A stretch of 7,741 nucleotides of DNA from Sulfurovum sp. (GCA_020721385.1 DYMW01000070.1:1-7741); one strand, 5' to 3'. Positions 1 to 7,741 are shown, numbered from the stretch's first letter. A program made the numbers and translations. The notes: generated by a model not told the origin, from the letters alone.

Positions 1-4
1 ATTT

Positions 5-14
5 TAGATATGAT
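5..14 (+). promoter_or_regulatory. Candidate -10 promoter element of pbpC
   Basis: The hexamer TATGAT at 9-14 matches the sigma-70 -10 consensus at five of six positions and is preceded by T-rich sequence. It ends 17 bases before the pbpC ATG. A transcript would then start near base 21, leaving a leader of only about 10 bases. Any -35 lies outside the window, so the call rests on one short AT-rich match. It is supported by the same layout in front of the second gene. Confidence 0.4.
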
Positions 15-20
15 TACACC

Positions 21-26
21 AAAGGA
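21..26 (+). promoter_or_regulatory. Ribosome binding site of pbpC
   Basis: AAAGGA ends five bases before the ATG at 32. This is good Shine-Dalgarno spacing and supports that start. The ATG also directly precedes a basic N-terminus and membrane segment, as expected for this family. Confidence 0.75.
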
Positions 27-31
27 AAAAT

Positions 32-2230
32 ATGAAACTCATCAAATATAGTACACTCACCATCATTACGCTCTTGTGTATATTTTTTCTTCTAAACTAT
101 CTCTACCCTCTAAACACTGCGAGGCTTAATAAACCCCAATCAACCATCATTTATGATAAAGAGCATCACATCATTGCAGTAAAACTTAGTCCTGATGGTT
201 TTTTACGACTGCCTATGAAACCACAAGAGCTTAATGATGATATTAAAAAAATTGTTTTGGGTTATGAAGACCAATATTTTGAAACCCATTTTGGAGTAAA
301 CCCTCTCTCTGTTGTTCGGGCTTTTTGGTTTAATCTGACCAATCAGCGAAAAATTGGGGCATCCACGATTACCATGCAAGTGGCACGGATGATGCACCAT
401 CAATCTCGTACACTCAAACAGAAACTTACCGAAATTTTTCAAGCGTTGCAACTTGAACTCTACTACTCTAAAGAGGAAATTTTAACTTTTTATCTGAACA
501 ATGCCCCTTATGGTGGGAATGTTGAAGGATTTGCCTCGGCATCGTTTCGTTACTTTAACTTGGCTCCCTCTTCCCTTTCGCTTTCACAAATTGCCTATTT
601 GAGTGCCATTCCCAAAAATCCCAATGCCAATCGCCCCAAAACATTACGTGATATTAATGCCATTAAAAACCGACTGCTTAAACGGCTTTATGGATTAGAC
701 TTACTAAAAACAAAAGACTATAAACGTGCAACCCAAGAGGTGATAGCAACCCATATTAAACCTCTTCCCAATAAAGTACCGCATCTATCAGCTCAAATCA
801 AAACCCAAGGAGAGGTGCATACCACCATTAATATAGCCCTACAACATCAAGTACAAAAGCTCATTAAAGCCCAAGTGAATGCTCTAAAACCCTTTGGAAT
901 TTATAATGGTTCAGCCATTGTCATTGACAATAAAAGCATGGAGATTGTGGCATACATTGGGTCACAAAATTTCTATGATTATCAACATGGAGGGCAAAAT
1001 GATGGGGTACAAGCCTTGGTCTCACCTGGTTCAACCCTAAAACCGTTGGTCTATGCCAAAGCATTGGAAGAGGGAATTATTACCCCACTTAAAAAACTCT
1101 ATGATGTCCCACTGTTCATTGATGGATACAAACCCACCAACTATGCCAAAAACTATTTGGGTGAAGTAACTGCCACAGAAGCATTGCAACTTTCACTAAA
1201 CATTCCTGCAGTGGAACTCGATAGATTGCTCAAAGATAAAAGTCTGTATAGCGTTTTAAAAGAGGCGAATGTTCGCTCTTTAACCCATCCAAAATCCTAC
1301 TATGGATCTGCATTAACACTCGGAGGATTTGGCATTTCACTTCAAGAGAATGCTCAACTTTTTGCCATGCTTGGGAATGGTGGTCTTTATCAACAAGCCA
1401 CCTTTTTACAAAGCGAACGCAAAGGAACATCCAAACAGATTTTAACTCCTCAAAGTAGCTATTTGGTCTCCAATATTTTAGCCGATTCCCAACGAATGTC
1501 TTTCACCTCATCATGGGAATATATAAAAAATATGCCAAAAGTGGCATTCAAAACAGGTACTTCCGCTCGTGCAAAAGATTTACTCACCCTTGGTTACACA
1601 CCCAACTATACGGTGGCAGTTTGGTTTGGAAACTTTTCAGGAAAAGCCAGTAAACCTTACCGCAATACCCTTGCCACAGGTCTAACAATAGCCTCACCAA
1701 CACTCTTTAAAATTTTTAAAGAACTTGGTAAACAAACATGGTTTACTCAACCCAACCACATTACCACAACCACCATTTGCCAAGATGCCATACAACTTGG
1801 CAAATGTCAACAAGAGATTGAAGACCAATTGATTGATACCGTTATCCTAAATCCTCCCTGTGATATTATGCGTGCTGAAGTTTTGGCATACTTGCTTAAC
1901 CATCAACAAATCCAATCCATCAATGAGTTATCTAAGCACCAATGTTACAACGAGTGGAAAACCTACAAACCGCTTATTACCAACCCTGTGCATGACAAAA
2001 CCTACGCCCATAACCGACTGCTTCCTACAGAACTGAAAAAAACCATGCTACAGTGTTACTCATTTGAAAAAAATCCTACCATCTATTGGCTCATCGACAA
2101 TGACACCCCTATTGTAGGAAAATCTGGAATGGCTCTCTATCACTATCTTCGCCCTCAAAAACATACCATCTCATGTTTGGATGAAGGAGCTAAGATGCAA
2201 AGTGTGGTGATTTTTCATGAAGAGATGTAA
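32..2230 (+). CDS. pbpC: Penicillin-binding protein 1C (bifunctional murein glycosyltransferase/transpeptidase)
   Basis: This is a class A penicillin-binding protein that polymerises lipid II into glycan strands and cross-links stem peptides on the periplasmic face of the inner membrane. A basic start (MKLIKY) is followed by one membrane segment at about residues 7-26. The GT51 domain spans about 60-225: EDQYFETHFG with catalytic Glu79, GASTITMQVAR at 109-119, KLTEIFQA around Glu134, and FYLNNAPYGG at 153-162. The transpeptidase domain spans about 290-565: SxxK as STLK with nucleophile Ser334, SLN at 388-390, and KTGTS at 507-511. A C-terminal PBP1C-type domain (BiPBP_C) covers about 640-730, recognisable from NPVHDKTY and the YWLIDN...KHTISCLDEG stretch. 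All catalytic motifs are present, and 732 residues is close to the roughly 770 of E. coli PBP1C. The linker and tail carry six cysteines (583, 592, 610, 638, 675, 715). The macroglobulin gene starts 66 bases downstream. The C-terminal domain and the neighbour argue for PBP1C rather than PBP1A/1B. Confidence 0.95.
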   Translation: MKLIKYSTLTIITLLCIFFLLNYLYPLNTARLNKPQSTIIYDKEHHIIAVKLSPDGFLRLPMKPQELNDDIKKIVLGYEDQYFETHFGVNPLSVVRAFWFNLTNQRKIGASTITMQVARMMHHQSRTLKQKLTEIFQALQLELYYSKEEILTFYLNNAPYGGNVEGFASASFRYFNLAPSSLSLSQIAYLSAIPKNPNANRPKTLRDINAIKNRLLKRLYGLDLLKTKDYKRATQEVIATHIKPLPNKVPHLSAQIKTQGEVHTTINIALQHQVQKLIKAQVNALKPFGIYNGSAIVIDNKSMEIVAYIGSQNFYDYQHGGQNDGVQALVSPGSTLKPLVYAKALEEGIITPLKKLYDVPLFIDGYKPTNYAKNYLGEVTATEALQLSLNIPAVELDRLLKDKSLYSVLKEANVRSLTHPKSYYGSALTLGGFGISLQENAQLFAMLGNGGLYQQATFLQSERKGTSKQILTPQSSYLVSNILADSQRMSFTSSWEYIKNMPKVAFKTGTSARAKDLLTLGYTPNYTVAVWFGNFSGKASKPYRNTLATGLTIASPTLFKIFKELGKQTWFTQPNHITTTTICQDAIQLGKCQQEIEDQLIDTVILNPPCDIMRAEVLAYLLNHQQIQSINELSKHQCYNEWKTYKPLITNPVHDKTYAHNRLLPTELKKTMLQCYSFEKNPTIYWLIDNDTPIVGKSGMALYHYLRPQKHTISCLDEGAKMQSVVIFHEEM

Positions 2231-2253
2231 ATAATTTTTCAATAAAAACCCAA

Positions 2254-2278
2254 TTTTAATACTAAATTATGTTAAAAT
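2254..2278 (+). promoter_or_regulatory. Candidate extended -10 promoter of the macroglobulin gene
   Basis: TAAAAT at 2273-2278 is preceded directly by TGT at 2270-2272, giving an extended -10 (TGN-TAAAAT). Upstream there are T-runs at 2254-2257 and 2235-2239 instead of a clear -35, a pattern known for sigma-70 promoters in Campylobacter and Helicobacter. Transcription would start near 2285, about 12 bases before the ATG. No hairpin lies between the pbpC stop and this site, so read-through from pbpC is also possible. Confidence 0.6.
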
Positions 2279-2282
2279 AAAA

Positions 2283-2290
2283 GAAAAGGG
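2283..2290 (+). promoter_or_regulatory. Ribosome binding site of the macroglobulin gene
   Basis: GAAAAGGG ends six bases before the ATG at 2297. It fixes that start, which is followed at once by a typical signal peptide. Confidence 0.7.
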
Positions 2291-2296
2291 TTTATT

Positions 2297-5200
2297 ATGC
2301 TTAAGTACTTTTTTCCGTTTATTTTCACCACATTTCTCGTGGCCAATACACTTTCTATCACACAAACACCTGTTGCTATAGATGAACCTTTTATGGTCGA
2401 TAGCAATGACTCATTGTTTGATGATACACTCATCTATACCCATCAACCATTACTCTCTTGTCAACCCAAACTTGATGCGGTTTACAAGGTTGAATCGGCT
2501 AAGCAACTGAAAGTTATTCCAAAATCTTCACTAAGTAGTGCTTCTGTTTATACGTGTGGTTATGGGTCTCAATCTTTAGCATTTCAAACCGAACCCTTCA
2601 AAGTGATGGAAAATCGATATTTTAAACGTGAAAAAATTGTACGTTTAAGTTTTAATGACAATATTGATGCCAAAACGCTCTTTACGGGTATTACACTAAC
2701 GAAAATTGACAAACTTAGCACCACCAATTTGGACTATACGGTTTTGCACAATGATGGAAAAAATTTGATTTTAAAAATCAATGAAACCATTGGAGAGAGT
2801 GGAATTAAACTTGAAATTAATCCTACCCTGCTCACCCAAAATCATGCTTCACTTACCGAACCATTTGTTGCCTATTTTAATGCTCCCAATCCAGAAATAC
2901 CCCTTAACAGCAAAAAAGAAGCCATGAATATTAACAACAAACCACAAATGGTTGCGTTAAACAATGGAAATTTTGCTCTGCGTATTTTTTTAGATGATAC
3001 CCTAGAAGGCAATCCCCTAGAGGCTATTGCCATTGAGGGAATTGAAGATTTTAAACTTAACAAAGACAACTATATGGATTACAGTGTGCGTGAAAAGTAT
3101 CATCTATCCGATGATACCTATTACTATACCGATGTCATCAGTAGCGAATTTAAACCCAATACGAGCTACAATGTAACGCTTAAAAAAGGGTTTAAAACCT
3201 ATCGTGAGTTAAAAGAGGACAAACAATATATCCTACAAACAGGCGATAGAGCCAAAAGCGTTATTTTTGATGGAGACAAACCGTATATCTCCAACAATGG
3301 TGAATTGGGATTCTCTTCTGTTAATATTGATAAAGCGACCTTAATAGTCGAACGTATACTCGATGAAAACTTGCGTTATTTTATGAACTTTACTCAAGCC
3401 AATCAAGAAGAAATTGATGTTTATACCAAAGAGATTTTTAGCAAAACATTAACCCTTAACAACACTAAAAATGAGATTTTAGAACAAAAATTTTTACTTG
3501 CTGACTTAGACAAAAAAAATCTTCCTGTGGGTATCTACAAAGTAACTCTACGGTATGATGAACAAATTGACGGTAAAACCAAAGAGCATTCTAGCTCTAA
3601 AATACTCTTTCTTTCCGATTTGGGTATTTCGGCCAATATTGCCAAAGAACAAGCATTTGTAAGTGTTGTCTCTTTAAGCAAAGCGTTACCTATGGAAGAT
3701 GTAGAGGTTGAAATTTATGGAGCCAACAATGCTCTTTTGGCCACAGAAAAAACCAATCAAGATGGAATTGCCATTATTAATAAAGCAAAACTTTTAGAAG
3801 CAAAACCCAAAGGTATTATTGTTAAAACGGCTCATGACAGCAACTTTTTGACCCTAAATGAAGCCATCTCAACACCCACAGTTGAAGAGATTTTAGAAAA
3901 TAAAGAGCGTTTTAAAGCCCATGTCTATTTTCAGAGTAACATTGTGCGTCCTGCTGAAAAGATTCATGCTCTTATTACTGTAAAAGACCGTGATTTTATC
4001 TCGGCTAGTAAACTGCCTATTCAATTGGTGTTTCAAGAAGTGTATGGAAAAGTGTTGCATAAAAAAGTTTATCATACCGATGAGTATGGATTGATTGATT
4101 TTAATTACCAACTCGATGTTGCTGATAAAACAGGAAGTTATGCATTGGATGCCTTTATTGGTGATAAAAATATTGGTCATCAAACCATTAAAGTAGAAGC
4201 CTTTATGCCTCCTCAAATTGAAAACACCATTGTGACCAACAAAGAGATTTACCAAGCCAATGAACTCATGGAGGTCAATATCAGTTCAGCCTATCTTTTT
4301 GGTGCTCCTGCTTCCAACTTAAATGGTAGTCTAAATTTAAGTGCTAGAGCCACCACTTTTGATCATCCTGACTATAAAAACTATACCTTTTCCAATGAGC
4401 GTATAGCAGAAGAGAATTCAAATGCTTATATAGATGATTCTGAAAGCTTTAACCTTAATGGTGAAGGAAAATATGCGTTGGTGTTACCAACCAAAACCAC
4501 TCAAAAAGTCCCTTCTGTTTTAAAAGCACTCATTGGTGTAACCATTATGGATGATACCCAACCTGTTGCAACCTATAAAGAGGTGCTTATCTATCCTTAC
4601 AAAGCGATGGTTGGTCTAAAAATCAACAACACCTCTTTTGAAAAAGGGAAAAAATTGGAAGGTAAAGCCGTCCTTATCGACCCTGTTACTGCCAAACCCA
4701 TTCAACGTGAACTCTCTGCTGTTATTAAAGAGATTAAATGGCACTACGATTATAGTGATGGAAACTATAATTGGCAAAAAGAGATTAATGTCATCGACAG
4801 TTTCAGCATCAATGCCAATGAAGAATTTAGTCGAGATGTTCCAGAAAATGGTACTTATCTGCTTGAAGTAGAAGACCTCATTGGTGGACATTCATCAAGT
4901 AGCAATTTTGATGTTTGGGGATGGGCATATTCCAATATTTCACCTAAAAATGATTTGAAATCCATTGAAATTAATGTTGAAGATAAACTCTACCAAAAAG
5001 GTGACAAAGTTGAAGTAAATGTTAAATCTCCAATATTAGAAGGACAACTTCTTATCACATTAGAAGGGGATAAAGTAGAAGATTATAAACACATTGACCT
5101 ACACAAAGGGGTTGCACAAGTTACGTTTCCTATCGAAATAGAGATGAAACGTGGATTACGTATTCATGCCACAGCCGTTAGAGCATCCGATACCCCATCG

Positions 5201-7579
5201 AATCTGATTCCATTTAGAGCAATGGGTTATAAATTTATTAAACCTAACCGTATGGCACATCAAATTAAAGTGACCATGAATGCTCCTAAAGTGAGTAAAT
5301 CCAACACTTCAATTCCGTTAATCATTACAACCAATAAACCTTCTAAAGTATTGGTAAGCGTTGTCGATAAAGGCATACTCCAATTGGTAGGGCAAGAGAA
5401 ACCTGAACTTTTTGGCTATTTTAATGATGAAGCTGATCAAAACATTGCCTACTATGATTTGTATGACCAACTCATGAGCCACATTGCCAAAGGAGCGTTG
5501 GTTGATTTTGGAGCGGGAGATTCATTGAGCCAAAAACAAAAACACCTAGCACCTGATTTGGGTAAACGTATTAAACCTTTTATGCTTTGGTCAGGTATTG
5601 TATCAACAGACCATACAGACCATAATGATAGTGCCAAATTTACTATTGAGATTCCAGAGTTTAATGGACGTGCAACCGTGGTTGCACTTGCTATTAATGA
5701 AGATGGTGTTGGCGTTGATAGCCAAGAGATAACCATTAAAGATGCTGTTATGTTAAAACCATCTTATCCAAAATATGCCTTGGCGGGTGACAAGATTGAT
5801 GTACCTGTTCGTATTTTCAACACCACCCAAGAGGCTAAAGTGATTAACATTACAGGTCAACTTACGAACAATTTAGCCTTAACTTTGAGTGAAAACAACA
5901 TTACGATTCCTGCAAACAGTTCCAAAGTGATTCAAGCCAAACTGAATGCCAAAACAATCGGAAAAGGAGAAATTGTCTTAACCGCATCATACAATAATGA
6001 ACAGATAAGTCGAAGTGTGGAGCTTCCTATTTATAATCCTTATGCCATTTCAACCGAAACCTTTAAAGGTATTAGCAATAAAACCCAAAGCTTTACCCCA
6101 CCTAGTGCGTATGCTGATGCTAAAGTAATGTTGACCCTTTCTAACAATCTAATTGGAGCCTTACGAGATGACCTTGCTTATTTGGTCGATTACCCTTATG
6201 GTTGTGCCGAACAAACCACGTCACAAATTTCGGCAATGCACCATGCTAAAGCCTTTTTACCCAATGATATTTTAGTAGGAGAGAGTCAAAACTTTATTCG
6301 ACAAGGAATCAAAAAACTGAGCAATATGCAAAACTATTATGGTGAATTTACCTACTGGGAAGGAGAATATACCATTAACGCCTATGCTTCATTGTATGTA
6401 GGGCAAACCCTACTAGAACTACAACGAGATGGCGTAGAGATAGATGAAGATGTGATTGGTAAAATTGTAACCATGCTTAAAAGTGTTGCCACCCAAAATG
6501 GCTCTTATGAAGGAGGTTACAGTGAGTTCCATCGTGTTTATGCTGGATTTATTTTAGCTGAACATCAAAAACTTGATGACAGTATTGCCAATATGTTGTA
6601 TGAACAAGGACTTTATAAAAAACATTTTTTGGCTACCTATTATATGTCGGCTATTTTAAAAATGCAAGGTAAAGTGGATGAAGCCAATAGACTCTTTAAT
6701 GAAAAAAGCCGTGATTTGGCACATTATGCACTCAAACCATATCAAGATACATCGGGTAACTTTGAGTCCAATGTGAGAGACATGCTTTTACACTTTATGA
6801 TTAAATCTCAATATTTCAACAAAGAGGCAAATGATTTGGTCATTATACAACGTGAGTTTCCACATCTTTACTCAACCCAAACCAAAGCTGTGGCACTCAA
6901 AGCCATTAGCCTTTTCCTTGGAAAACCAGAAAACAGTACACTGAATGTAAAAGTGGGTATTAATGGCACAACCACCACTTATGTCAACCCAATTACCGTC
7001 GTGATTGATAAACTTAAAAGCAAAACCATTGACTTAACACCACAAAAAGGTGCGATGAGTTACAATGTAGAGTTGATTAAACATTTGGAAAAACCACTTA
7101 AAAACAAACTCTCATCGACTCAAAAACTAAGCATTATGCGTGAATTTATTGATGAACACAATCAAACGGTCAATTTGAATACACTACATCAAGGAGATAC
7201 CATTTATGCCAAAATTACCCTTGCCAATTATGGAGAAATCAATAATGTTGTGGTCAATCAAAGAGTTCCTGCCTGTTTGAGTATCGTCAATAATGCGATA
7301 AACAATCAAAAAAACAAATTTTCTGATGTGAACATTGAACAAGGCTATAGAGAAATACGAGATGATAGGGTACTCAACTTTATGAATCTTAAGAAAAAAG
7401 AGTTGTACAACAAACAACTAAAACGGGATGTTGTTCAAGAGAATCGAAGCATACTGTATACACCGCTTATGGTGACTACCCAAGGAGAGTGTCAAGTACC
7501 TGCGGTCATTGTTGAAGCAATGTATGACAGTCAAATTAATGATTATGCCAGAGATGTGAAACAGCTAATCATTCAATAA
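2297..7579 (+). CDS. Bacterial alpha-2-macroglobulin family protein (YfhM-like), thioester-containing
   Basis: This is a 1760-residue periplasmic protease trap; E. coli YfhM has about 1650 residues. The start gives a Sec signal peptide: Lys3, a hydrophobic core at 4-15, and likely cleavage after Ala16. There is no lipobox cysteine. Domains in order: an N-terminal region with Cys55 and Cys87; macroglobulin domains from about 105, with the bacterial-type stretch PYISNNGELGFSSVNIDKA near 330-350 and LFLSDLGI near 435; an A2M_N/MG2-like domain near 541-640 (VYFQSNIVRPAEKIHA); a bait-region domain at about 896-1095 that includes VVDKGIL (1022-1028) and YDLYDQL; the A2M core domain from WSGIVSTD (1098 on) with IPEFNGRA; and the thioester domain from about 1275 with YPYGCAEQTTSQ, in which Cys1303 and Gln1306 would form the thioester. 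A final MG10-like domain (about 1610-1757) ends in VEAMYDSQINDYAR and holds Cys1660 and Cys1732. The protein looks complete. In this family cleavage of the bait triggers a shape change and covalent capture of the protease. It lies just downstream of pbpC, the usual partner. The family call is secure; protease targets are unknown. Confidence 0.95.
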   Translation: MLKYFFPFIFTTFLVANTLSITQTPVAIDEPFMVDSNDSLFDDTLIYTHQPLLSCQPKLDAVYKVESAKQLKVIPKSSLSSASVYTCGYGSQSLAFQTEPFKVMENRYFKREKIVRLSFNDNIDAKTLFTGITLTKIDKLSTTNLDYTVLHNDGKNLILKINETIGESGIKLEINPTLLTQNHASLTEPFVAYFNAPNPEIPLNSKKEAMNINNKPQMVALNNGNFALRIFLDDTLEGNPLEAIAIEGIEDFKLNKDNYMDYSVREKYHLSDDTYYYTDVISSEFKPNTSYNVTLKKGFKTYRELKEDKQYILQTGDRAKSVIFDGDKPYISNNGELGFSSVNIDKATLIVERILDENLRYFMNFTQANQEEIDVYTKEIFSKTLTLNNTKNEILEQKFLLADLDKKNLPVGIYKVTLRYDEQIDGKTKEHSSSKILFLSDLGISANIAKEQAFVSVVSLSKALPMEDVEVEIYGANNALLATEKTNQDGIAIINKAKLLEAKPKGIIVKTAHDSNFLTLNEAISTPTVEEILENKERFKAHVYFQSNIVRPAEKIHALITVKDRDFISASKLPIQLVFQEVYGKVLHKKVYHTDEYGLIDFNYQLDVADKTGSYALDAFIGDKNIGHQTIKVEAFMPPQIENTIVTNKEIYQANELMEVNISSAYLFGAPASNLNGSLNLSARATTFDHPDYKNYTFSNERIAEENSNAYIDDSESFNLNGEGKYALVLPTKTTQKVPSVLKALIGVTIMDDTQPVATYKEVLIYPYKAMVGLKINNTSFEKGKKLEGKAVLIDPVTAKPIQRELSAVIKEIKWHYDYSDGNYNWQKEINVIDSFSINANEEFSRDVPENGTYLLEVEDLIGGHSSSSNFDVWGWAYSNISPKNDLKSIEINVEDKLYQKGDKVEVNVKSPILEGQLLITLEGDKVEDYKHIDLHKGVAQVTFPIEIEMKRGLRIHATAVRASDTPSNLIPFRAMGYKFIKPNRMAHQIKVTMNAPKVSKSNTSIPLIITTNKPSKVLVSVVDKGILQLVGQEKPELFGYFNDEADQNIAYYDLYDQLMSHIAKGALVDFGAGDSLSQKQKHLAPDLGKRIKPFMLWSGIVSTDHTDHNDSAKFTIEIPEFNGRATVVALAINEDGVGVDSQEITIKDAVMLKPSYPKYALAGDKIDVPVRIFNTTQEAKVINITGQLTNNLALTLSENNITIPANSSKVIQAKLNAKTIGKGEIVLTASYNNEQISRSVELPIYNPYAISTETFKGISNKTQSFTPPSAYADAKVMLTLSNNLIGALRDDLAYLVDYPYGCAEQTTSQISAMHHAKAFLPNDILVGESQNFIRQGIKKLSNMQNYYGEFTYWEGEYTINAYASLYVGQTLLELQRDGVEIDEDVIGKIVTMLKSVATQNGSYEGGYSEFHRVYAGFILAEHQKLDDSIANMLYEQGLYKKHFLATYYMSAILKMQGKVDEANRLFNEKSRDLAHYALKPYQDTSGNFESNVRDMLLHFMIKSQYFNKEANDLVIIQREFPHLYSTQTKAVALKAISLFLGKPENSTLNVKVGINGTTTTYVNPITVVIDKLKSKTIDLTPQKGAMSYNVELIKHLEKPLKNKLSSTQKLSIMREFIDEHNQTVNLNTLHQGDTIYAKITLANYGEINNVVVNQRVPACLSIVNNAINNQKNKFSDVNIEQGYREIRDDRVLNFMNLKKKELYNKQLKRDVVQENRSILYTPLMVTTQGECQVPAVIVEAMYDSQINDYARDVKQLIIQ

Positions 7580-7620
7580 TTTTTTGAAATAACTTTTTAA
7601 TTTAGAAAGTGAATCAAAGA

Positions 7621-7681
7621 AACACTTTTACTTAAAACAAACATAATTTAATAAATATTATGTTTGTTTTAAAAAAGTGTT
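7621..7681. terminator. Long AT-rich inverted repeat, possible bidirectional terminator
   Basis: An inner stem of 16 bp pairs 7632-7647 with 7657-7672 around a 9-base loop. An outer stem of 9 bp pairs 7621-7629 with 7673-7681. The only break is a two-base bulge (AC, 7630-7631) on the left arm. It begins 41 bases after the macroglobulin stop codon, the usual place for a terminator, and it reads almost the same on both strands. The stem is very AT-rich and no U-run follows it; the only T-runs (TTTT) lie inside the arms. It is therefore not a textbook Rho-independent terminator. It could also be an mRNA 3'-stabilising hairpin or a protein-binding palindrome. The pairing was checked base by base; the function is inferred. 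Confidence 0.5.
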
Positions 7682-7741
7682 GCTACCTCTCTTCGCATAT
7701 AGTCCAATTTTTACATGAACTAAGAGAAAAATTCATCGAAA

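Noticed and set aside
2231..2296. Terminator between the two genes
   Set aside because: The gap has T-runs and A-runs but no stem of useful length, so nothing supports termination after pbpC.
3512..3519. A8 run in the macroglobulin gene as a phase-variation tract
   Set aside because: Eight A's encoding part of DKKN are ordinary at this base composition. Phase-variable tracts in Campylobacterota are usually longer G/C runs, and the frame is intact.
3893..4255. 120-codon open frame on the - strand inside the macroglobulin gene
   Set aside because: It is antisense to a conserved macroglobulin domain, has no family resemblance, and its hydrophobic, Asn/Ile/Phe-rich composition is what AT-rich antisense frames give. 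Similar - strand frames at 203-451, 1230-1430, 2872-3069, 4616-4891, 5452-5736 and 7184-7417 are rejected for the same reason.
4638..4871. 77-codon + strand frame overlapping the macroglobulin gene
   Set aside because: It lies in another frame wholly inside the large gene, begins in an A-rich stretch that mimics a start region, and its Lys/Leu-rich product has no recognisable domain.
7682..7741. Possible C-terminus of a convergent - strand gene at the right edge
   Set aside because: Two - strand frames are open from the edge, one ending at a stop at 7720-7722 (FDEFFS) and one at 7683-7685. With at most about 19 codons and no recognisable sequence, neither can be called. A convergent gene would fit the inverted repeat but is not shown.
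1..7741. CRISPR array, tRNA/rRNA genes, insertion sequence or prophage parts
   Set aside because: No regularly spaced repeats, no RNA gene signatures and no transposase or integrase frames were seen; two intact genes account for nearly all of the sequence.

Overview
The window carries two large, intact, co-directional genes on the + strand that fill about 97% of it. The first is a class A penicillin-binding protein of the PBP1C type (pbpC, 32-2230). The second is a very large secreted bacterial alpha-2-macroglobulin of the YfhM family (2297-7579). The DNA is AT-rich. Promoter-like elements are extended -10 boxes in T/A-rich surroundings with no clear -35, and A/T-ending codons dominate. This fits a Campylobacterota (epsilonproteobacterial) genome, for example the Arcobacter/Sulfurimonas/Sulfurospirillum group. 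That placement is inferred from composition and protein style, not from a marker gene.

Layout: 1-31 is a short 5' region with a -10-like box and a Shine-Dalgarno sequence. 32-2230 is pbpC. 2231-2296 is a 66-base gap with no hairpin; it contains an extended -10 (TGT-TAAAAT) and a Shine-Dalgarno sequence, so the second gene probably has its own promoter and may also receive read-through. 2297-7579 is the macroglobulin gene. 7580-7741 is intergenic, with a 25-bp AT-rich inverted repeat that may be a bidirectional terminator. The last 60 bases hold no identifiable gene.

How they work together: the pairing of pbpC with a macroglobulin gene is a recognised bacterial arrangement (yfhM-pbpC in E. 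coli). The usual model is periplasmic defence. The macroglobulin is cut by an invading protease, changes shape and traps it, with covalent capture through its Cys-Gln thioester. PBP1C is thought to repair murein after the envelope is breached. Every element that model needs is visible here: GT51 and transpeptidase motifs in PBP1C, and a GCAEQ thioester, bait-region domain and complete C-terminus in the macroglobulin. Two departures from the E. coli textbook case are the gene order (pbpC first) and a signal peptide without a lipobox cysteine, which predicts a soluble rather than lipid-anchored macroglobulin. I see no undescribed system; the unusual points are details of this known pair and the 3' inverted repeat.
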